A stretch of 64,000 nucleotides of DNA from Sipunculus nudus (Eukaryota; Annelida; Sipuncula; Golfingiida; Sipunculidae). The notes under the pieces were generated by a model. It had not been told where the DNA came from. It did not search any database and saw nothing but the letters and a program-made list of their open reading frames with translations. A program made the translations under genes and the position numbers. This document shows positions 34,048 through 48,448 of this stretch, piece by piece. The stretch is taken from the NCBI GenBank assembly GCA_026874595.1, contig CM049307.1:40866362-40930361 (forward strand). The letters are read 5' to 3'. Position 1 is the first letter of the stretch; each line of letters begins with the position of its first letter.

Positions 34048-37000
34048 TAAGCAGAGTCACTTTCCTGTACATTGCCATATATTCTGCCATTGATATATCT
34101 GACAGTCTTCAGCCTAATGCAGAGATAATATACTGAAACTGAGGGAGTGATGTGTGTATGAGTGTCTTGTAAGTAATGCTGTGAAAATGAGGTTGCTGTA
34201 GAGGTGAGAGATTTATGTAAAAATGATTGACACTGTAATTTGACAGATAGGCATGTTAAGTAATGCTAAATTTATTGAAGGTCCTTGGTAGCTAAAGGGA
34301 TGATCAGACAAAAATGTGATCGTTTTTTTTATGCGTTGAGCTGACAGTTTGATTTATTGACTGTTCTTTGGTTTATTTAGAAATGATACATCAGTTTTTA
34401 GCGAGCTGTAATAAGGACCTATTGGTGATTGAGAGGATGAAATGACAGACAGATTTATTGAAACACAAGTGGTTGCTTTATAAATGATTGACAGGTAATA
34501 CGGTAAATGTTAGAATGCTAGTCAGACAGACATCATGCAGAGCTGTTGCTACCTTATGAAATATTGATGGACTGGTTGGTCAGCTGATAAAGATGTTTAT
34601 TTTTGTCCCCAACCATTGCCAAAGGCACCTTCAGTAGGTTTCACAGCAGTTCATTTGTCTTTCTGCCTCAGCATCCGTCTCTCCATCTGTCCAGTCCAAA
34701 CTACGGTGTTTTCACAATAACTTGAAAACAAATTTACATACAGTCACCACACTCATGCCATTGATGTATCACATAGAATTCTGTATCATGGTCAAATATG
34801 GATGTCCTTGATGCATTTTTCAAGGTCACAGAGGTGATCTTGCTAAAATGATGATAGCACAATAACTCAAAAACAATTAGAGGCGCAGTCACTGTACTCC
34901 CACTATTGATGCACCTCATGAAGGGCTAGGCCAAGTTTAAAGATGGATGAACTTGCAATAGTTTTCAAGTTCACACAGGCATTACTGTGTGTGACAGATT
35001 TACACTTGTTAGTCCTTTTAAGAAATGTCTCTCAGATTATCCACCGGTATTCAAAACTTTTCCTGCAGCTAATTCCATGATAGGTGGAGGACAAACCAGA
35101 TCTGTTCAACAGATCAACTTTTCTTGTAAAACGGTGACTGTGTTATCTTTTGCTGTAATTTCATTGATTTCCCTGTTGTACTAGCCCATCTTTCATCCAA
35201 CTTTAATGTATTGTTATCTTTGTTTCTTTTAGTCAATACTTAACTGAGCAGAATTATGTCTTTGCTTTCAAGATAATCTTGAATGTTTTCAGTAGAGGTT
35301 TATAATTTATCAATAACTGAAAGGCTCAAAATATTAAAAGAATGATTAAAATGATAAAATTAAGAATTTTGAAGTATTTTGAATGTATCAGTTAACAGAT
35401 ATTTTTATGTTCAGGTAGATTTAACAAGGAATCTCTGATCAGATGGTTAACATTGTATTTATCTGCTGTTATGAGTAGGGCCGCATACTGTAAACCTTTG
35501 CACAGCATGAATGTATGGCATTTTGGAGCCCCATGCAAGGTTGTGTTTTCATTAGAATTTAGACCATTTTTACCTGAAATTTATATGAAAGAAAAGTAGT
35601 TTCCCTTTTAAGTCTGTTTTAACATGCCACCTTATTAGTTTTGTAAATGGTTAGTGTTTTGAAAAAGTAGACTGCATTTAATTGGCCTTCAGATAGCCTT
35701 AAAGACTGTTGTATCTGTCCCTTCAGTACAGATTAAAGATAAGCTAAAATTGAAAAACTATGTGGTTTGCTGCACCAGACAATTATGATTATATTCATTC
35801 CCAACATCAGTTGTTGTCAGGGCTATTGATAATTGTTTCCACTCATGTCTGAGCCATCAGTAATCATATCAGTCTTATTGCATCAAGTTTCACTGTATCA
35901 CATGAATGAAATAGAAATATAATTTTAACTCCTAAATATTCCTGGTCCACAGTCATTTTAATAACTTTGGAATAAGAAAGTGTATCATTGAATCAGAGAG
36001 TTGTGTACATCAAATATATTCACCTACTGAATTAAACAATAAACATGCTCCCTTTAAAAAAGGGTGGAGTCACTATATATTATATAAAAATATGGTCCTG
36101 ACAGACCCTATAGAATAAGTTTTTACATTGCCCAGTCAAAGGCAGTAATCAAAGACAATGTGGAGGTATGTTATATCCACCAAAGTATTTTTACCATATG
36201 TTTTTATCAAGTATTTAAAAATGGCTGCTGAGAACACAAACCTCAGGCATAACATATCATGTAGTCCAAATTGTGCTTCATTAATGACCAGAAACTGTTC
36301 TAGAGGTTTTTATATAATTTAAAAAAACATATTTATGATTAAGTCTGATGGAGATAAAAATGAAGTGTTTATCATATTTGATCAGTTAATCATATAATAA
36401 GATAATATCTTTTGAAATTATTCACTATGAGATATTTATGAGTGTCTTTTTAAATTATTTATTTAGAGATTATTTATGACTGATCAGAATCACCCATCAG
36501 ATATTTGGTGGCGCCTCCCTTGCAGGACAAGTTCCTGAACCCCCGTGGGGCTATTTGAGCTACGGTCACCAAATTAGATTGTGTGATATTTTACCCCTTG
36601 ATGGGTGGAGCCAATTTCCAGCTTGTCAGAAGAGTATGATAAACTCTGAGCTCAATAGCTTCTGCAGGAGCTACAGGTAGTGTATTTTGTTTGGCCGTGA
36701 TTTCCTGGCAATTGCTGCGGTCTGTGGTGATGTGCCGTGCTCCGTGTCGATCTGACAGCTCCATTACACGGAGAAGTAAGCCAGAAAGATAAGATGCGCA
36801 CCTCTGCCAAGGAGGAAATTGAAATCTTTCATAGGACACCCTGGCCATTGATCTAAGGACAGAAGAGGCATTTTAATTGACTCCTCCCTGACCAGGCCGG
36901 TGTCAGTGTTAGCCAGCGGGGGACTGGGCCACGAAGACAAGAATTAAAAGTATACAGGCCAAATAGATGAAAGGAGTATACTGTCCCATGGTGAGATGTC

Positions 37001-37590
37001 AACTGATTTTATACAAAGTGAATGGCATAAAGTTGTCCAGGGTTGGCAGGACTTGGTGTCATCCCTTAGGAGTGGTATAATTTGAGATAAGCGTGCAGTC
37101 CACAGCTTGTACACAAGGTTTAAAGTTCCCCGGCTCTGCACATGAAGCTGGCCAGGCCTTTGTGCAGGCTTGGTGTAAGCAACATGGACTTGTAGTCATC
37201 AAACTTGTTCTTTAAGGTTACACAGGGCCACTAAGTCCTCATGTAGCAGTTTGTATTCATGTTAGGATCCATTTTCAAGGAATCCTTTGTGCTCCGGTCA
37301 CTGGGGAAGTCAACGTAATGCCACATCAAATGGATTTACAACCTAGTTAGTTCAGAAAAATGTCACACACCCTGGACAGGCCCCTGTCAGCCACAGTCCA
37401 GGCGGTGATTACGTCTTCACGAGTGTAATACAACCGTCCTAAACATGGCAGGGTTAGACACTGTCTTTAATTCTCACCTATCAAGTTGGGCAGCTGGTCA
37501 ATAAAATTCACCTGCCCAAATGTATCTCTCAGCTGTGCAATTTTTTTTTTCATTAGAGTATTAATTCATTAACACTTTTTAGATCATAAC
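34048..37590. other. Long non-coding stretch after UTP6 exon 14
   Basis: No exon supported. 34590-34960 looks like an old repeat with 'ATCCGTCTCTCCATCTGTCC'-type sequence. 36480-37480 is more GC-rich and non-repetitive by eye, with a GGTGGCGCCTCC near 36507. The ORF 36591-36848 (-) matches nothing I know. Confidence 0.4.
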
Positions 37591-37594
37591 TTGT

Positions 37595-37800
37595 TCCCAG
37601 GGGCACATCCAGGATTTAGGAAAAGGGGGGGGGGGGGTCCAACCCAGGAGAACTATTGAACCACCTAAAAAAAGGTCCCCAGGTCTGGAAAAGGGGGATC
37701 CAGGCCGCAAAATTTTGTCTGAAACCCTTATAAAAAGGTTGCTTTGGATAAAAAAGGGGGGTCTGGACCCCCTCGATCTGCTTCTGTTTCCCTATTATTT
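37595..37800. repeat. Repeat with G run and GGATCCAGG/CTGGACCCCC motifs
   Basis: Starts GGGGCACATCCAGGATTTAG and has a 13-base G run at 37625-37637. It then has GGGGGATCCAGGCC and GGGGGGTCTGGACCCCCTCG, a short foldback. A related stretch in the opposite sense (GCGACCTGGACCCC) is at ~42673-42890. Confidence 0.55.
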
Positions 37801-39961
37801 ATAGTCCATTCCACAAAGCGGTGTTGATGAATGTTTAGAGAGATTTTTTCCCAGAGTTCAAATCAATTAAAAATTTGCTTCCAGTGAATGAATTAGATAC
37901 AGGATAGAAACATTACCACTGATGCTGAAAATTTGAGTAAGACTAAAATTTAGTATATGGCCAAAGAATTGATTTTCATCCCACGTTAACATAATCAGTA
38001 CTGGTCATATGCGTATATACAGTTACCCTTTATTTAATGTTTGCCCACCCTATCACGCAGGCAACTATGGGTTTTTCACTGCCAGAAAACCTCAGTTACT
38101 TGCCCTGGGCAGTTGGGCAGTGGTAAATATTGAACCCTGCATTCCTCTCCTTCACACATATCTCTTCTTAACTAAAGAAAGTGTGTTGTACACAAACACT
38201 GTACATTGGCCATGAAATTGACTCATTTATGTTCTCCTATCAGCAAATTAAGCTTACGATATAGCATCCAGTTTCGTTTTGTTTCATGTGTTAAAAAAGT
38301 CCATATTTTCCTGATAGCTAAAGAATTTAATTTTGCTTGTCAGTTTGGTGAAGTATAATCAGACAGAGCCACTTGTTTATTAGATAAAGGATCAATGTGG
38401 AATTAAATCATTCATTTTCTCATATAGGTCCTCTAGTTTTGGAGCTATTCTCATCTGCTGAAAACAATACATACATTGTTTAAATTAAAGTTGCCTGAGT
38501 TTTTTTTCTTCTCAGATATTAAAAGTCTGTACACAACAGTAGCCACAATGATATAATCTATTCTAAAACAGTAAAAATCAGCTGTCCTGAAAGTAGTAAA
38601 TTATATCTCTTTGTTTTTCCTACTATCAGACCTTTACAAAAGGGAACCTGTTTCAAGTGTAAATCCTGCTTTCTTCATAAGTGTCAGTGTGTTTATGAGG
38701 TTATTGAGACAGCACTTCCAAATTATAATGCATATTCATTATGATTTGACATTTTTTTGTTGATATTATATTTTAGTGTTAATATTGGTTTGTTGTATCA
38801 TTGGCCCTTTAGTTATCCTTATCTTATGAAGAAGGTGTCTCTGAATATACTTCTCTGTCCTGGCTTTGTGTTTATGTCTAAATAACGCTTGACCTGAAAT
38901 TCTTAAAGCATATTACTCAATTTTGCAGTCAGTGTGTTGGCAGTCTGCCAAGCAGCAAGCAACTTTCAAAGCAGCCAGCTACAGTCAGGTGCTACATGTT
39001 TTTGAAATGTTGCTCTTTATTGACACAGCCTGGATCATTTATAAAATTATGCAGTTACATTTATTGTGTGGTTGTAGAGAATCCTACCAATCTGAATCAT
39101 ACTCCTTGACCCAGCGTAAAAAATGGGTAGCATCCATACATAAATACACATGAAGGGCAAAGTCTTACTTAACGTAGGCAGTCAAGAATTTATGGTTAGC
39201 AACTGATCTTATACCTGCATGGTTTCCTATATTACATGATCTTTTTCATTATGGATGGGAATTTGTAGTTTAAATTTGTTTTTCATGTCTGAAACTGCTG
39301 GTTCTGCAGAAATATGTGAAAATTATGCATTTTAAATGGGGATCTGCTGTCTGCACCTCTGCTTAAGCTTAACCAGCCATTCAACATTTCTCAGCTTTAA
39401 ACATACCCCTCGGTGGAGGTATTGATTTATAAATATAGAAATTTAGTCTGGAACCCTCCTGGATGATCCCTGGCCATTTCACATCATGATCTCTGATGGC
39501 CCAGGTCCATAATTTTTTTCATCCTTTTTAGCCAAATTTGTTCTGTCTGAATAGTAAACTGCCTGAAATGTTCTCCTGCCATTCATTATCAGACTGTGGC
39601 ATGATGTCCACATTGCTGGCCTCCACAGGATTTGATCATACTGTAGTGTAGGTGCCCTATGGTAATCACACCAATTCACCAGTCATCCGCTGTGACTTTG
39701 TTTTAATTAGATAATGACCAAAGTTCAGAACTTGTCAGTTACTGTATTGCCTGGAGATCAAAGCATATTAATCTGAATTTGCTGGAATATATTTTCTTCT
39801 CGATATAATTGTATAGATCATCACCTCGTAGAATGTATAATGAGGAACTAGAGGTCTGCAGTCCCTCAGCAATCCTTGGAAGCCTACCCCTGCATGTGGC
39901 CCTCAGCTGAACAATATTACCCTTATAGTAAATCAGCTGTGTAGTGCAGGACAAGATTAAA
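37801..39961. other. Non-coding, nothing recognised
   Basis: The ORF 38923-39153 begins after a TTTTGCAG acceptor-like site but resembles no protein I know and not the missing UTP6 exons. Confidence 0.35.
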
Positions 39962-40132
39962 CGTGCCCATGCATCTACCTTTTGAAAAGAATGTTATGTG
40001 ATTACTGGCCTCCTCTGTGTATATTAAAATGATTTAAGGGTAATTCTGATTGTGAAAAGTTTATATGAGGCCTTTGTGAAGGATGTGTAAACTTGTTTGT
40101 CAACAACTGGTTTTTAAACACAGCAGTGTTGA
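39962..40132 (+). repeat. ~175-bp interspersed repeat, copy 2
   Basis: Matches 19066-19242 in order: GTGCCCATGCATCTACCTTT, TGTGTATATTAAAATGATTT, TTGTGAAAAGTTTATATG, GTCAACAACTGG and AACACAGCAG. Confidence 0.75.
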
Positions 40133-40810
40133 CAAACGGGAAAAACATGTAACATAAGGTGGTAGGTTGCATATATGCAGTGGTAGAAAGGCCACTTGTT
40201 GCAAAACGCCATTTGTAAAGCTCTGGCTTATCTGACTTGCTGCCAGATTCACTTGTTTAATTGGTTTTGATTATTTTTGTGGGGCCCCACATATTATAAA
40301 CACATTGATATAAACAAAACAAGCTGCCTGTGTGCACTGATATCCACATTTCCTTGCCCACTTTTATAAAAGCTCCAAGGGAATACCTTTAGCTTGTAAA
40401 GGTCAGATAGGTGATTGGGCCCCTTTAAAAATAGATATCAGTTGCAGAACTGTAACTGTGACCATAGGTCAGTGTTGGTAAATGTGTTGTTTTTGAGATC
40501 CAGTCCAAACTGATGGAAAAAAGAAGGAAAAAGATAAAAGAAAAAAAAATCTTAAAAAAAATCTTTTTTTTTTACCTTATATATTCTTCTGTTTGATTAT
40601 TTGTTAATTAGAAGAGTTTGATTATGATCCTGGTATGGCATCCATATGGGATCTGAGTAAAGTTTTAGATTTATACATATTATTCTTTCCACATGCTTGT
40701 ATGTGACAGAAACACAGCTGTTGTACTGTGTAGTATTCCAGTTTACAGGGCTTCCACTGATTCTATATATTTCCTATATTTTCCTATGAAAAAAATTGTC
40801 TCCTATAATT

Positions 40811-41973
40811 GTATCCACCAAAACAAAGTTTTCTGGATACTATGTTTTTGACCGGGTTCAGCTGCCACCACCTCATTTGTTTCCGGAGAACTACTGGACT
40901 GATTTTTCCAAACTTGCACCAATTATCGGCTCACATGTGAACTGGTGCCTAACCAATTGGCGTTGACCTCTGACCTTTCCTCTCTGCCCAGTGTTTATTT
41001 GTGCATCTGTTTCCACACATAAACCCACATATCTTGGGAACCGATCAGGAAAAAATTTTTGTACAAATGTAGCCCTTGGATAGCTTTATAACATGCAAAA
41101 AATAATAGTGGCGCCATCTGCAACCATGTTTGCACAGTGTCCATCTGTTCATCTGACTTGGGTTAAAATCACTCATATCTCTGCAGTGGTTTGACATTTC
41201 TGCCTAAAATTTTGCAGGTTTATACAACTTGGACAGCTTTCTTGATTTTATGAGAGGTGGTGCCACCTACATTCTAGTTTACACTGCAGACATCCAAGCT
41301 CATATCTCTGGAACCCTTTGACCGATTGGGCCAAAATTTTGCATGTGTATAGAACTCACATAGCTCTTTATCATACACAAAACTGGTGGCGCCACCTGCA
41401 ACCATTTTGGCACAGCGTCAATCTCTTTGTCTGCCCTGGGATAAAATCACTCATATCTCGGCAGTGGTTTGACTTATCTGCCTAAAATTTTGTGTGTTTA
41501 TAAATTTTGGATTGCTTTCTTGATTTTTTTGCAGGTTGCGCAACCTACATTTATGTTAACACTGCAGACATTCAGGCTTATATCTCAGGACTGGTTTGAC
41601 ATATCCCTCTGAAATTTTGCATGTCTATAGATCTCCCATAGCTCTTAATTTTACACAAAATTGGTGGCGCCACCTGCCACCATTTTTGCACAAGTCCTTC
41701 TGTTTGTCTGCTGTGGGATAAAATCACTCATATACATGTAGTGGTTTTGACTTATCTGCCTAAAATTTTGCTTATGTATATAACTTGGACAGCTTTCTGG
41801 ATTTTGTGGTAGGTGGCACAACCTACATACACATTTCGACTGCAGACATTCATGCTTATATGCAACACGTCTCACTCTGTTTCCCCTTGCCACTCAATCC
41901 CTGCCTCACTTCACCCGTTCCACTCTGATTTTGGCAGATACACGTATTCGCTTGTCGATTACCCGTATTCTAG
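40811..41973 (+). mobile_element. Element C: tandem-cored, HINE-like element
   Basis: The 5' end GTATCCACCAAAACAAAG has a diverged hairpin partner (GTTTTCTGGATAC). The left region has TGACCTCTGACCTTTCCTCT and CCACACATAAACCCACATAT. Core palindromes lie near 41108 (degenerate), 41266-41277, 41395-41406, 41534-41545 (GGTTGCGCAACC) and 41663-41674. The right region is CACTTCACCCGTTCCACTCT, then TTTTGGCAGATAC (inverted 5' motif), a stem-loop with one mismatch (GTATTC/GATTAC) and CTAG at 41970-41973. It has the same architecture and nearly the same length as element B. Confidence 0.8.
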
Positions 41974-44900
41974 TTCAAGTAAAGCTGTCTAAATAAATTT
42001 GAAATGACCTTGAGATGATACTTAGTGAACTGATGGTCTTGATTAGTAACCAAGTGAAACCTGGGTGTGCAGGAAAAAAATCAGTTCAGTTAAATTCATT
42101 TATTGCCACAAGAATATATACATTATACATGAAACAGTTCATTTATATATAGTTATATTCCTGTGACAAAGAGGACTGACTCATAGAGAATATGTCCTCT
42201 CAGTATTAACATTTAATTTAGTAGGTTATATGGTGCAGGCACTGTGCAATAGGAAAACTAAAATTAAACCTTTTGCAATACAGAGAAAACAAACTAATAA
42301 ACAATTGATTATGAAAAAGAATTTAAATGTAATTAAAATGATTCTTAAGTGGAGGAAAAATATTCAGGCAATGTTTAAATGTTGATATTGCACAACAAGG
42401 ATCAATATCTTTAATAATATTGTTCCAAATTCCAACTCCTTTGAATTGTAAAGATTAACTGGAGGCTGAAGTTTTTCTTACTGGCAAAAATGGAAAAAAA
42501 TGCATTCTTCTTGTTCTGTAATGATGTAAATCTAAGTTTTTGCAAAATAAACTTCCATATTTCCTTATATATTTTGGCTAAAATGCCTATAAGCTCTTGT
42601 ATTTTTGTCTCAAATATTCCTATAAAATTTCTTTTTTTTTCAGGAGCACGATTGGAGCCCTGTTTTCTTGTGTTTAGGCCAACAGTGGCCGATCCAGAGT
42701 GGGGGGGGGGGGGGTTAATACCCTTCCCTCATTTGAGCCAAAACAACCTTTCTTATAGGGTTTCAAATCAAATTTAGCGACCTGGACCCCATCCTTTCCG
42801 TACCTTTTTTTTAAAGGTTTTCTATTAGTCTTCCTGGATTTGACCACCCTCTTTTCAAAATTCTGGATCGGTCCCTGGCCATTCATATAATGGTGGTCCT
42901 CTTCCTTTGTTGTATATGTGTGTACATACATGAAGTTTAATGATCTCTTATACCCTGTTTGCAGCTCTCATATAATGTGATTGTCCGTTACAGTAAAATG
43001 TTAAGATGAATGTGTGTATGGAAGGAAAATATAAAAAATAACCTGAAACAAAGGAGAAGATAAATGGAGTTCTTCATTTGTATGAACTTCCCTCACAGAA
43101 AAAGAACTCCTTTGGATGCAAATTGTGATGGATCTGTACACTAACGCAACCATTTGGTTACCATAAAGTTTCCTCAGAATTTTTTACCATAAAGTTTCAC
43201 AACATGTTTTGCTCAATTTTTCAGCTTATGTGAGAACCTTATGAGATTTACTGTGAAATAAAAAAATGTGCCCTTGGAGTGGCTTGTATATAAGTTATTG
43301 TGAATTTTAGCGATACGGGAAAGTGTGGAAAGCCAGGAAAGACAGCCATTCTGCCAGTGTTCATTTGCTCACAGTAGTTTAAATTGCAGCTGCCAGTGCC
43401 CTAATGGCAGCCCTATGGCCAGCCATCCCTCGAGAGAAGAACCATAGCTGACTGTGACTAGAAACGGGTATTACTCAGAAGGAATTTATTTTTGCGGAAA
43501 TAAAAAAAAATGGCAGGATGACCTGTTTCAGTGATAAGATGAATGGTTCCACTGTAAAGAGTCCATACTGAAACAGAGAGGAGGTGTCCATATGGCATCC
43601 AATGAGATTACCGCAAATATGCTGGTAGATTATGCCGTAAATCCTCCCCTTTCTTCCTGGTCATCTGTCAGGGTTAATAATGATAGTATGCAGATAATTA
43701 AATTTGTCATCCCTATAATGAGGTTTACTGCCTGGAGGGGACCAGGGTGTTTTGAAGTTTTCATAAAAGCCTGCTCATGATTGGTTGAAACTCCAAAGTG
43801 AGCGATCCATTTTCTGTGTTATTCATGAAAGATAAAGTCACATATATTTATCAAACATGTAAAAATAAGTAGAAAATTGTATTTCTGCTATATTAGAGGA
43901 ATGAGATGTATCAAAAAAGCAAAGCAATAATTGTCTCATACTTGACAATATTTTCACAGTTAATTTTAAGGTACATTAGTTTATATTGAGAATCGGCTTG
44001 ATTCAGTTTACCATTTTACAGATTTGTCATGAATGGATTTACAAAGGTTTATGCTTACAGTCTTTGGTTTTTGTATGTAAAAATAAAAGAACTAAGCATA
44101 TATAACATTTTGTCAATTCTTTTTACATAAAAAAGGGCATAATGCAAAGGGAGACAAGAAATGTTCAAAGAGCTCAGATGGTTTGATTTATTTCAGTCTG
44201 TCCTTGAATTACTTTTTAAAGTACTTGCCTGGTAGGACCAGTAACATCTAGCTTTTACTTGACCTACATGAATTTCTACTTGTCCAACAAATACCAGTGA
44301 TCTCAGTCATAAACACAAAAAGTGTGTTTCACATGAATATTTTGCAACAATTAACATGTCAGGATGTTTGTTTGTTAATAATAATAATATTTCTCATTAG
44401 CAATTTCACAGATAAACATATATGTAATGTAAGATTGAGGTATAACAATCTGATTTCATTTCTCCATGTAAGAAAATGGCTAACTTAAGATTAATTAAGT
44501 TTCAGGCCTTTATGGAAAGGTTTAATTGGATCCACTTGCACAACTAGGAACAATTATGATCTCACTTCCTCTATTTTCTAGAACTTTTACTTGCCCTGGG
44601 CAAGCAGTTATCCATTAATGTGGAGCATTGCCTACGCATGCATCTACCAAACAGCAGCTTCAGGGGCTTTTTACATCTGCTGTGCTTGTAAGTTTAGTTT
44701 TAGCCTGGGCCTTCCCTATTTAAATGAATATGCAGTGTCTGTTGGTCTGCCCACTAGCAGAACTGGTTATTACAGGTAAGGTCAATCAGTTAAGTAGATC
44801 CCCCTCGTGGTATAGAACATGTGATTAGACCTTTTGCTGCCAAACACCTTGGGGTATGCATGGTGCTATGTTTAGCTTTATCAAAGTGGATATTCTCAGT

Positions 44901-45060
44901 TTCTTTTTTTGACATATTGTACTAGGTTTAACTCATATATTCGAGGTTGAAATGTTGCTAAATATTCCCCTTTTTTGCAAAAGTTTTATTTCCACAATCT
45001 CTTAAGCACATGAAATGTGTTCATAATATGTGCAGTATATTTATTAAAATATATAATATT
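41974..45060. other. Non-coding; includes a G-run repeat fragment
   Basis: No exon supported. 42673-42890 carries a 14-base G run (42701-42714) and a CCTGGACCCC motif related to 37595-37800. The ORFs 42490-42777 (+) and 42674-42931 (-) lie across this repeat. 43300-43800 is more GC-rich unique sequence. Confidence 0.4.
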
Positions 45061-45062
45061 AA

Positions 45063-45098
<36 letters not shown>

Positions 45099-45130
45099 TA
45101 TAATAATTATAATAATAATAATAATAATAT
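45061..45130. repeat. (AAT)n microsatellite
   Basis: Trinucleotide AAT/ATA run with two short interruptions. Confidence 0.92.
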
Positions 45131-45254
45131 ATTTCTTAAATGGAGTAATTTTCTGTTAAAATCTAAATAAAGGTTGCTACTTCATATATATGGAACCTGA
45201 TGAATCCCTGAGTTTCAGTGTCATATTAAAATAACCACTGGTACATCAGTGTAC

Positions 45255-45385
45255 AGCCAAATATAACTGAAGGTAAAACACTGGGCTCTCTCCGCTGGTG
45301 ACCCGGCTCAATCCCCAGCATAGCTATATGAGACTGAATTTTAGGCCTGCTAGTGAATTGTGAGGGGCCCCTAGAATCAATTCAA
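45255..45385 (+). repeat. Possible tRNA-derived SINE fragment
   Basis: Contains a B-box-like CCGGCTCAATCCCCAGC near 45303-45319 preceded by a tRNA-like ACTGGGCTCTCTCCGCTGG. The A box is unclear, so this is tentative. Confidence 0.4.
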
Positions 45386-48300
45386 TGATTTAATCTATAC
45401 CTTCAATTTAATTATCAAATCAATTCTTACTGAAGTAATAAATTTCAGACTTTTTAAAAAATAAAAGCAGTTTTAGCAAAATGGATGTTAGTAAATTTCA
45501 GTAAGTAAAGGTAAATGTAGCTCTCCCTCTATCTGTGGCCACCATATATTTTTTTTTGCAAGTGGAATGGTCCACCAGTGAACATTTAAAGTAGATTAAG
45601 GGCACATGCAGGATAAAAAACTTCATCACTGCTATGTCAGATTTGAGAGCTCACAGAGGACTTCTGGGTGGTACATACATAAATTAATACAATAATCAAA
45701 ATGAATAAATACAGAGGTTAATAATTGATTAAAATTTAATCAAGGGCTTGCAGTTCAGTGCATTAACTCTTAGATGCATTGTTACACCCCCTACTGAGTT
45801 GTAGTTTCCCCCCCCCCCCCCACAGCTAAGTTAGTGATTTCTCCAGGTTCTCTGGTTTCCTCCACCATTCAACACTACCAAACACCACCACCCAAGCAGT
45901 GGAAAGTGCTTCAAGTAGAGCTATAATAGCTTGTACAGTCTATGTTAAAAAAATAAAGTTTAAGTAAACCCTCACAAGTACGAAGCCAAGTACATTATTG
46001 ATTATTGCTATAAAACATCAAGTGTGTTAATGTTTGAAATATTTTGCACACAGTATGAAGCAAAGTACATAATTGATAATTGCAATAAAACATCAGGTAT
46101 TTTGTTTTTACATATTTTGCACACAGAAAGAAAAACAAACACATAAATTGGTTGGAAGACAAACAGGGAAATAACAGAAACATTTGTGAAGATCTCCTCT
46201 GTCTGGAGGTAAAAAACATGTACCGGTAGTCCCTGTAGTGAAAGGGAAAAATAAAACATTCATGAAAAAGGTACCAAATCTACACAATTGAACAGTCAAC
46301 TAGTAGCCTTACTAGCATCTGAGGTTTAAAGTTATCTATGCATGTAGAACCAAAAATGAACAAGAATTTCCATTCATCATATGTTATGTTTGGTCTGTTA
46401 CATGATCTATATAATAATGTTTATGCTCTGTGTATCCTATACCTCATTGTTAGACTGTAAAAATTATATCATCATGAAACACTGAAAGAGAGAACAGCGA
46501 AATTTTTGTCATTGCGAAAATGAAGCCAGCCATAGTGTTTTGTTTTGTGGTGCACAATCTGTATTTTGGAGGAGTCTGAGTTTCATGATGTGCTGGTCTC
46601 TGATGGCCTCCCAGTCATTAAACAAGGCAATAACAGTTGGATGCTGGGAGATTTACAGTCCACATGGTCATACTGAACACAGAAGTCATGATCCAACAAA
46701 TACCCTGGAATACTGTACGTTATCGTAAAACCCAGACAATATACCATTAAAACAGGGCCTCACAGTTTCCTTTACACCATTTTAAGGTGATGGGAAGTTA
46801 CTCAGCACAGATTTAAAGGTTGTTTTCCAAACTAGAGTTTTGCCCCATGGAATATTAGATATACTAAAGATTGTTATATCTGTGACGCCAACATCTGCTC
46901 AGAAATAAAACAGGTTATGTTGATCTGTACTACTTCAAAGACGAAGAAATATCAGTCCTTGTAGTACTTACTTCTGTTCCATAAAGTAAAGAGGAAAGAA
47001 TTTTAAAATGTGATTGTGGTATTTTGTATTTTGATATTTACATATATTACATTTTAGACATCACTGAGAGTAATTACTAATACCCTTTATACTTTACTAT
47101 TGTACAGATCTGTTGGGTAAGGCTTCCAGAGATATTATCTGCAAAGAATGTATTCAAAATATAGCAGGTATATCTTGATAGATTATAAGAACTTTGGAAT
47201 TAGCTAAAAACTACAGCTGTAAATTAAAACCTTTTGCATTTATTCATGGGTATCAATTTATTTGCCTAACTTTAACGTATCCATTATATAAAATTACCCT
47301 TATTATAGTTATAAATACAAAAAAAAGTGAATCTGTCAGATTCATTCGAGAGGTAATCATGATGTATCGCTCTATTAGCTCTTTGAGAAATTACTTTTAT
47401 TATTTAAAAAACATAAATACCAGAGACAAAATTGCACGCATTACCCATGGTGTTTTCATCATCTGTCAAGTAGCTTCTCTTCATCAAGTTATCCCATGTG
47501 GTGCTGGAATAACAAGTTAACAACAGGTTCTTCCAGTAAAACATTAACAAGTCATGAAAATTCTTGTTGATGTGGAAAAGTGCGAGTAAATTTGAGATAT
47601 TACAAATCACCAATACTTCCTCATTAAGTCTTTCTAATCCAGCCAATCAAGTTCTCCATCACAGGGAAGCATGCCACCGCACTGATTGCCAAGCATATCA
47701 TTTCTGTGCCAGTAAACCATGTGACATTTTTGTTTTAAACCTCCTCTTTTTTCTGATATTTCAGTAGGTGATATATCATTATTACAGCTCCCGTCATTTA
47801 ATGTTATTGGTTCATTTGTTATTCTTGGGGGGGGGGGGGGGGGGGTATTATCTTTTTTTTTTCTGTTGGATAAACCCTTGTCAAGGAGAGGTTTTTTTTG
47901 AGTGTGCTGCCTAGCTAGTTTGTGTCTGTGAACTGAAGCTTGCAGCATTGCCTTAAACAACATAATTTAAACTTCCATATTCTGACATTGAACGCCATTC
48001 TTTAAGAGCAGCGTGAGAATGAGGATAATGAAACACCCATGCTAAATTACCTTGTGTTTCCATTTAATGTTTAAAGAATGACTTTATTTCAAGATCATTA
48101 AGTCATTTAATTTGGTTGACTGTATACACTCTTTTTTTCAAAAACTAAGTTAATACAGTGACTTGCATGGCCTATCATTATTACTTATATCTTAATAAGA
48201 TATCAGTAAATGTGCCATCCAGAAGCAAATATTTTTATACCTTTTAGTTATGTAATTTAATTAAAATGTGTATTGTAATATTAAGTGGTACTCAACAGGT

Positions 48301-48448
48301 CTGCTTAGCACTAAATGTTCTTTGACTAAAAGACATGGAGAAAAAATCTATTTTCATAGAAGTTCTAATTAGATAGATATATATATATATATATTTAGGT
48401 AAACAGTGAAACCAGTGTAATAAAATACCTGTGGTTGGTTCACCTAAG
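45386..48448. other. Non-coding, nothing recognised apart from homopolymers
   Basis: Contains a C run at 45808-45821 and a 19-base G run at 47827-47845. The ORF 46108-46299 and its overlapping frames on the - strand lie over a local duplication (GCACACAGTATGAAG/ ACATATTTTGCACACAG near 46040-46130). The ORF 47194-47520 (+) and the ORF 47634-47963 (-), whose Pro run comes from the G tract, are not supported as genes. Confidence 0.4.

Noticed and set aside
38923-39153. 76-residue ORF after a TTTTGCAG acceptor as a missing UTP6 exon
   Set aside because: The residues do not follow the HAT pattern or the family sequence after exon 14, and no matching donor is evident.
47634-47963. 109-residue - strand ORF with a proline run
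   Set aside because: The proline run is the translation of a 19-base G tract; the rest is not protein-like.
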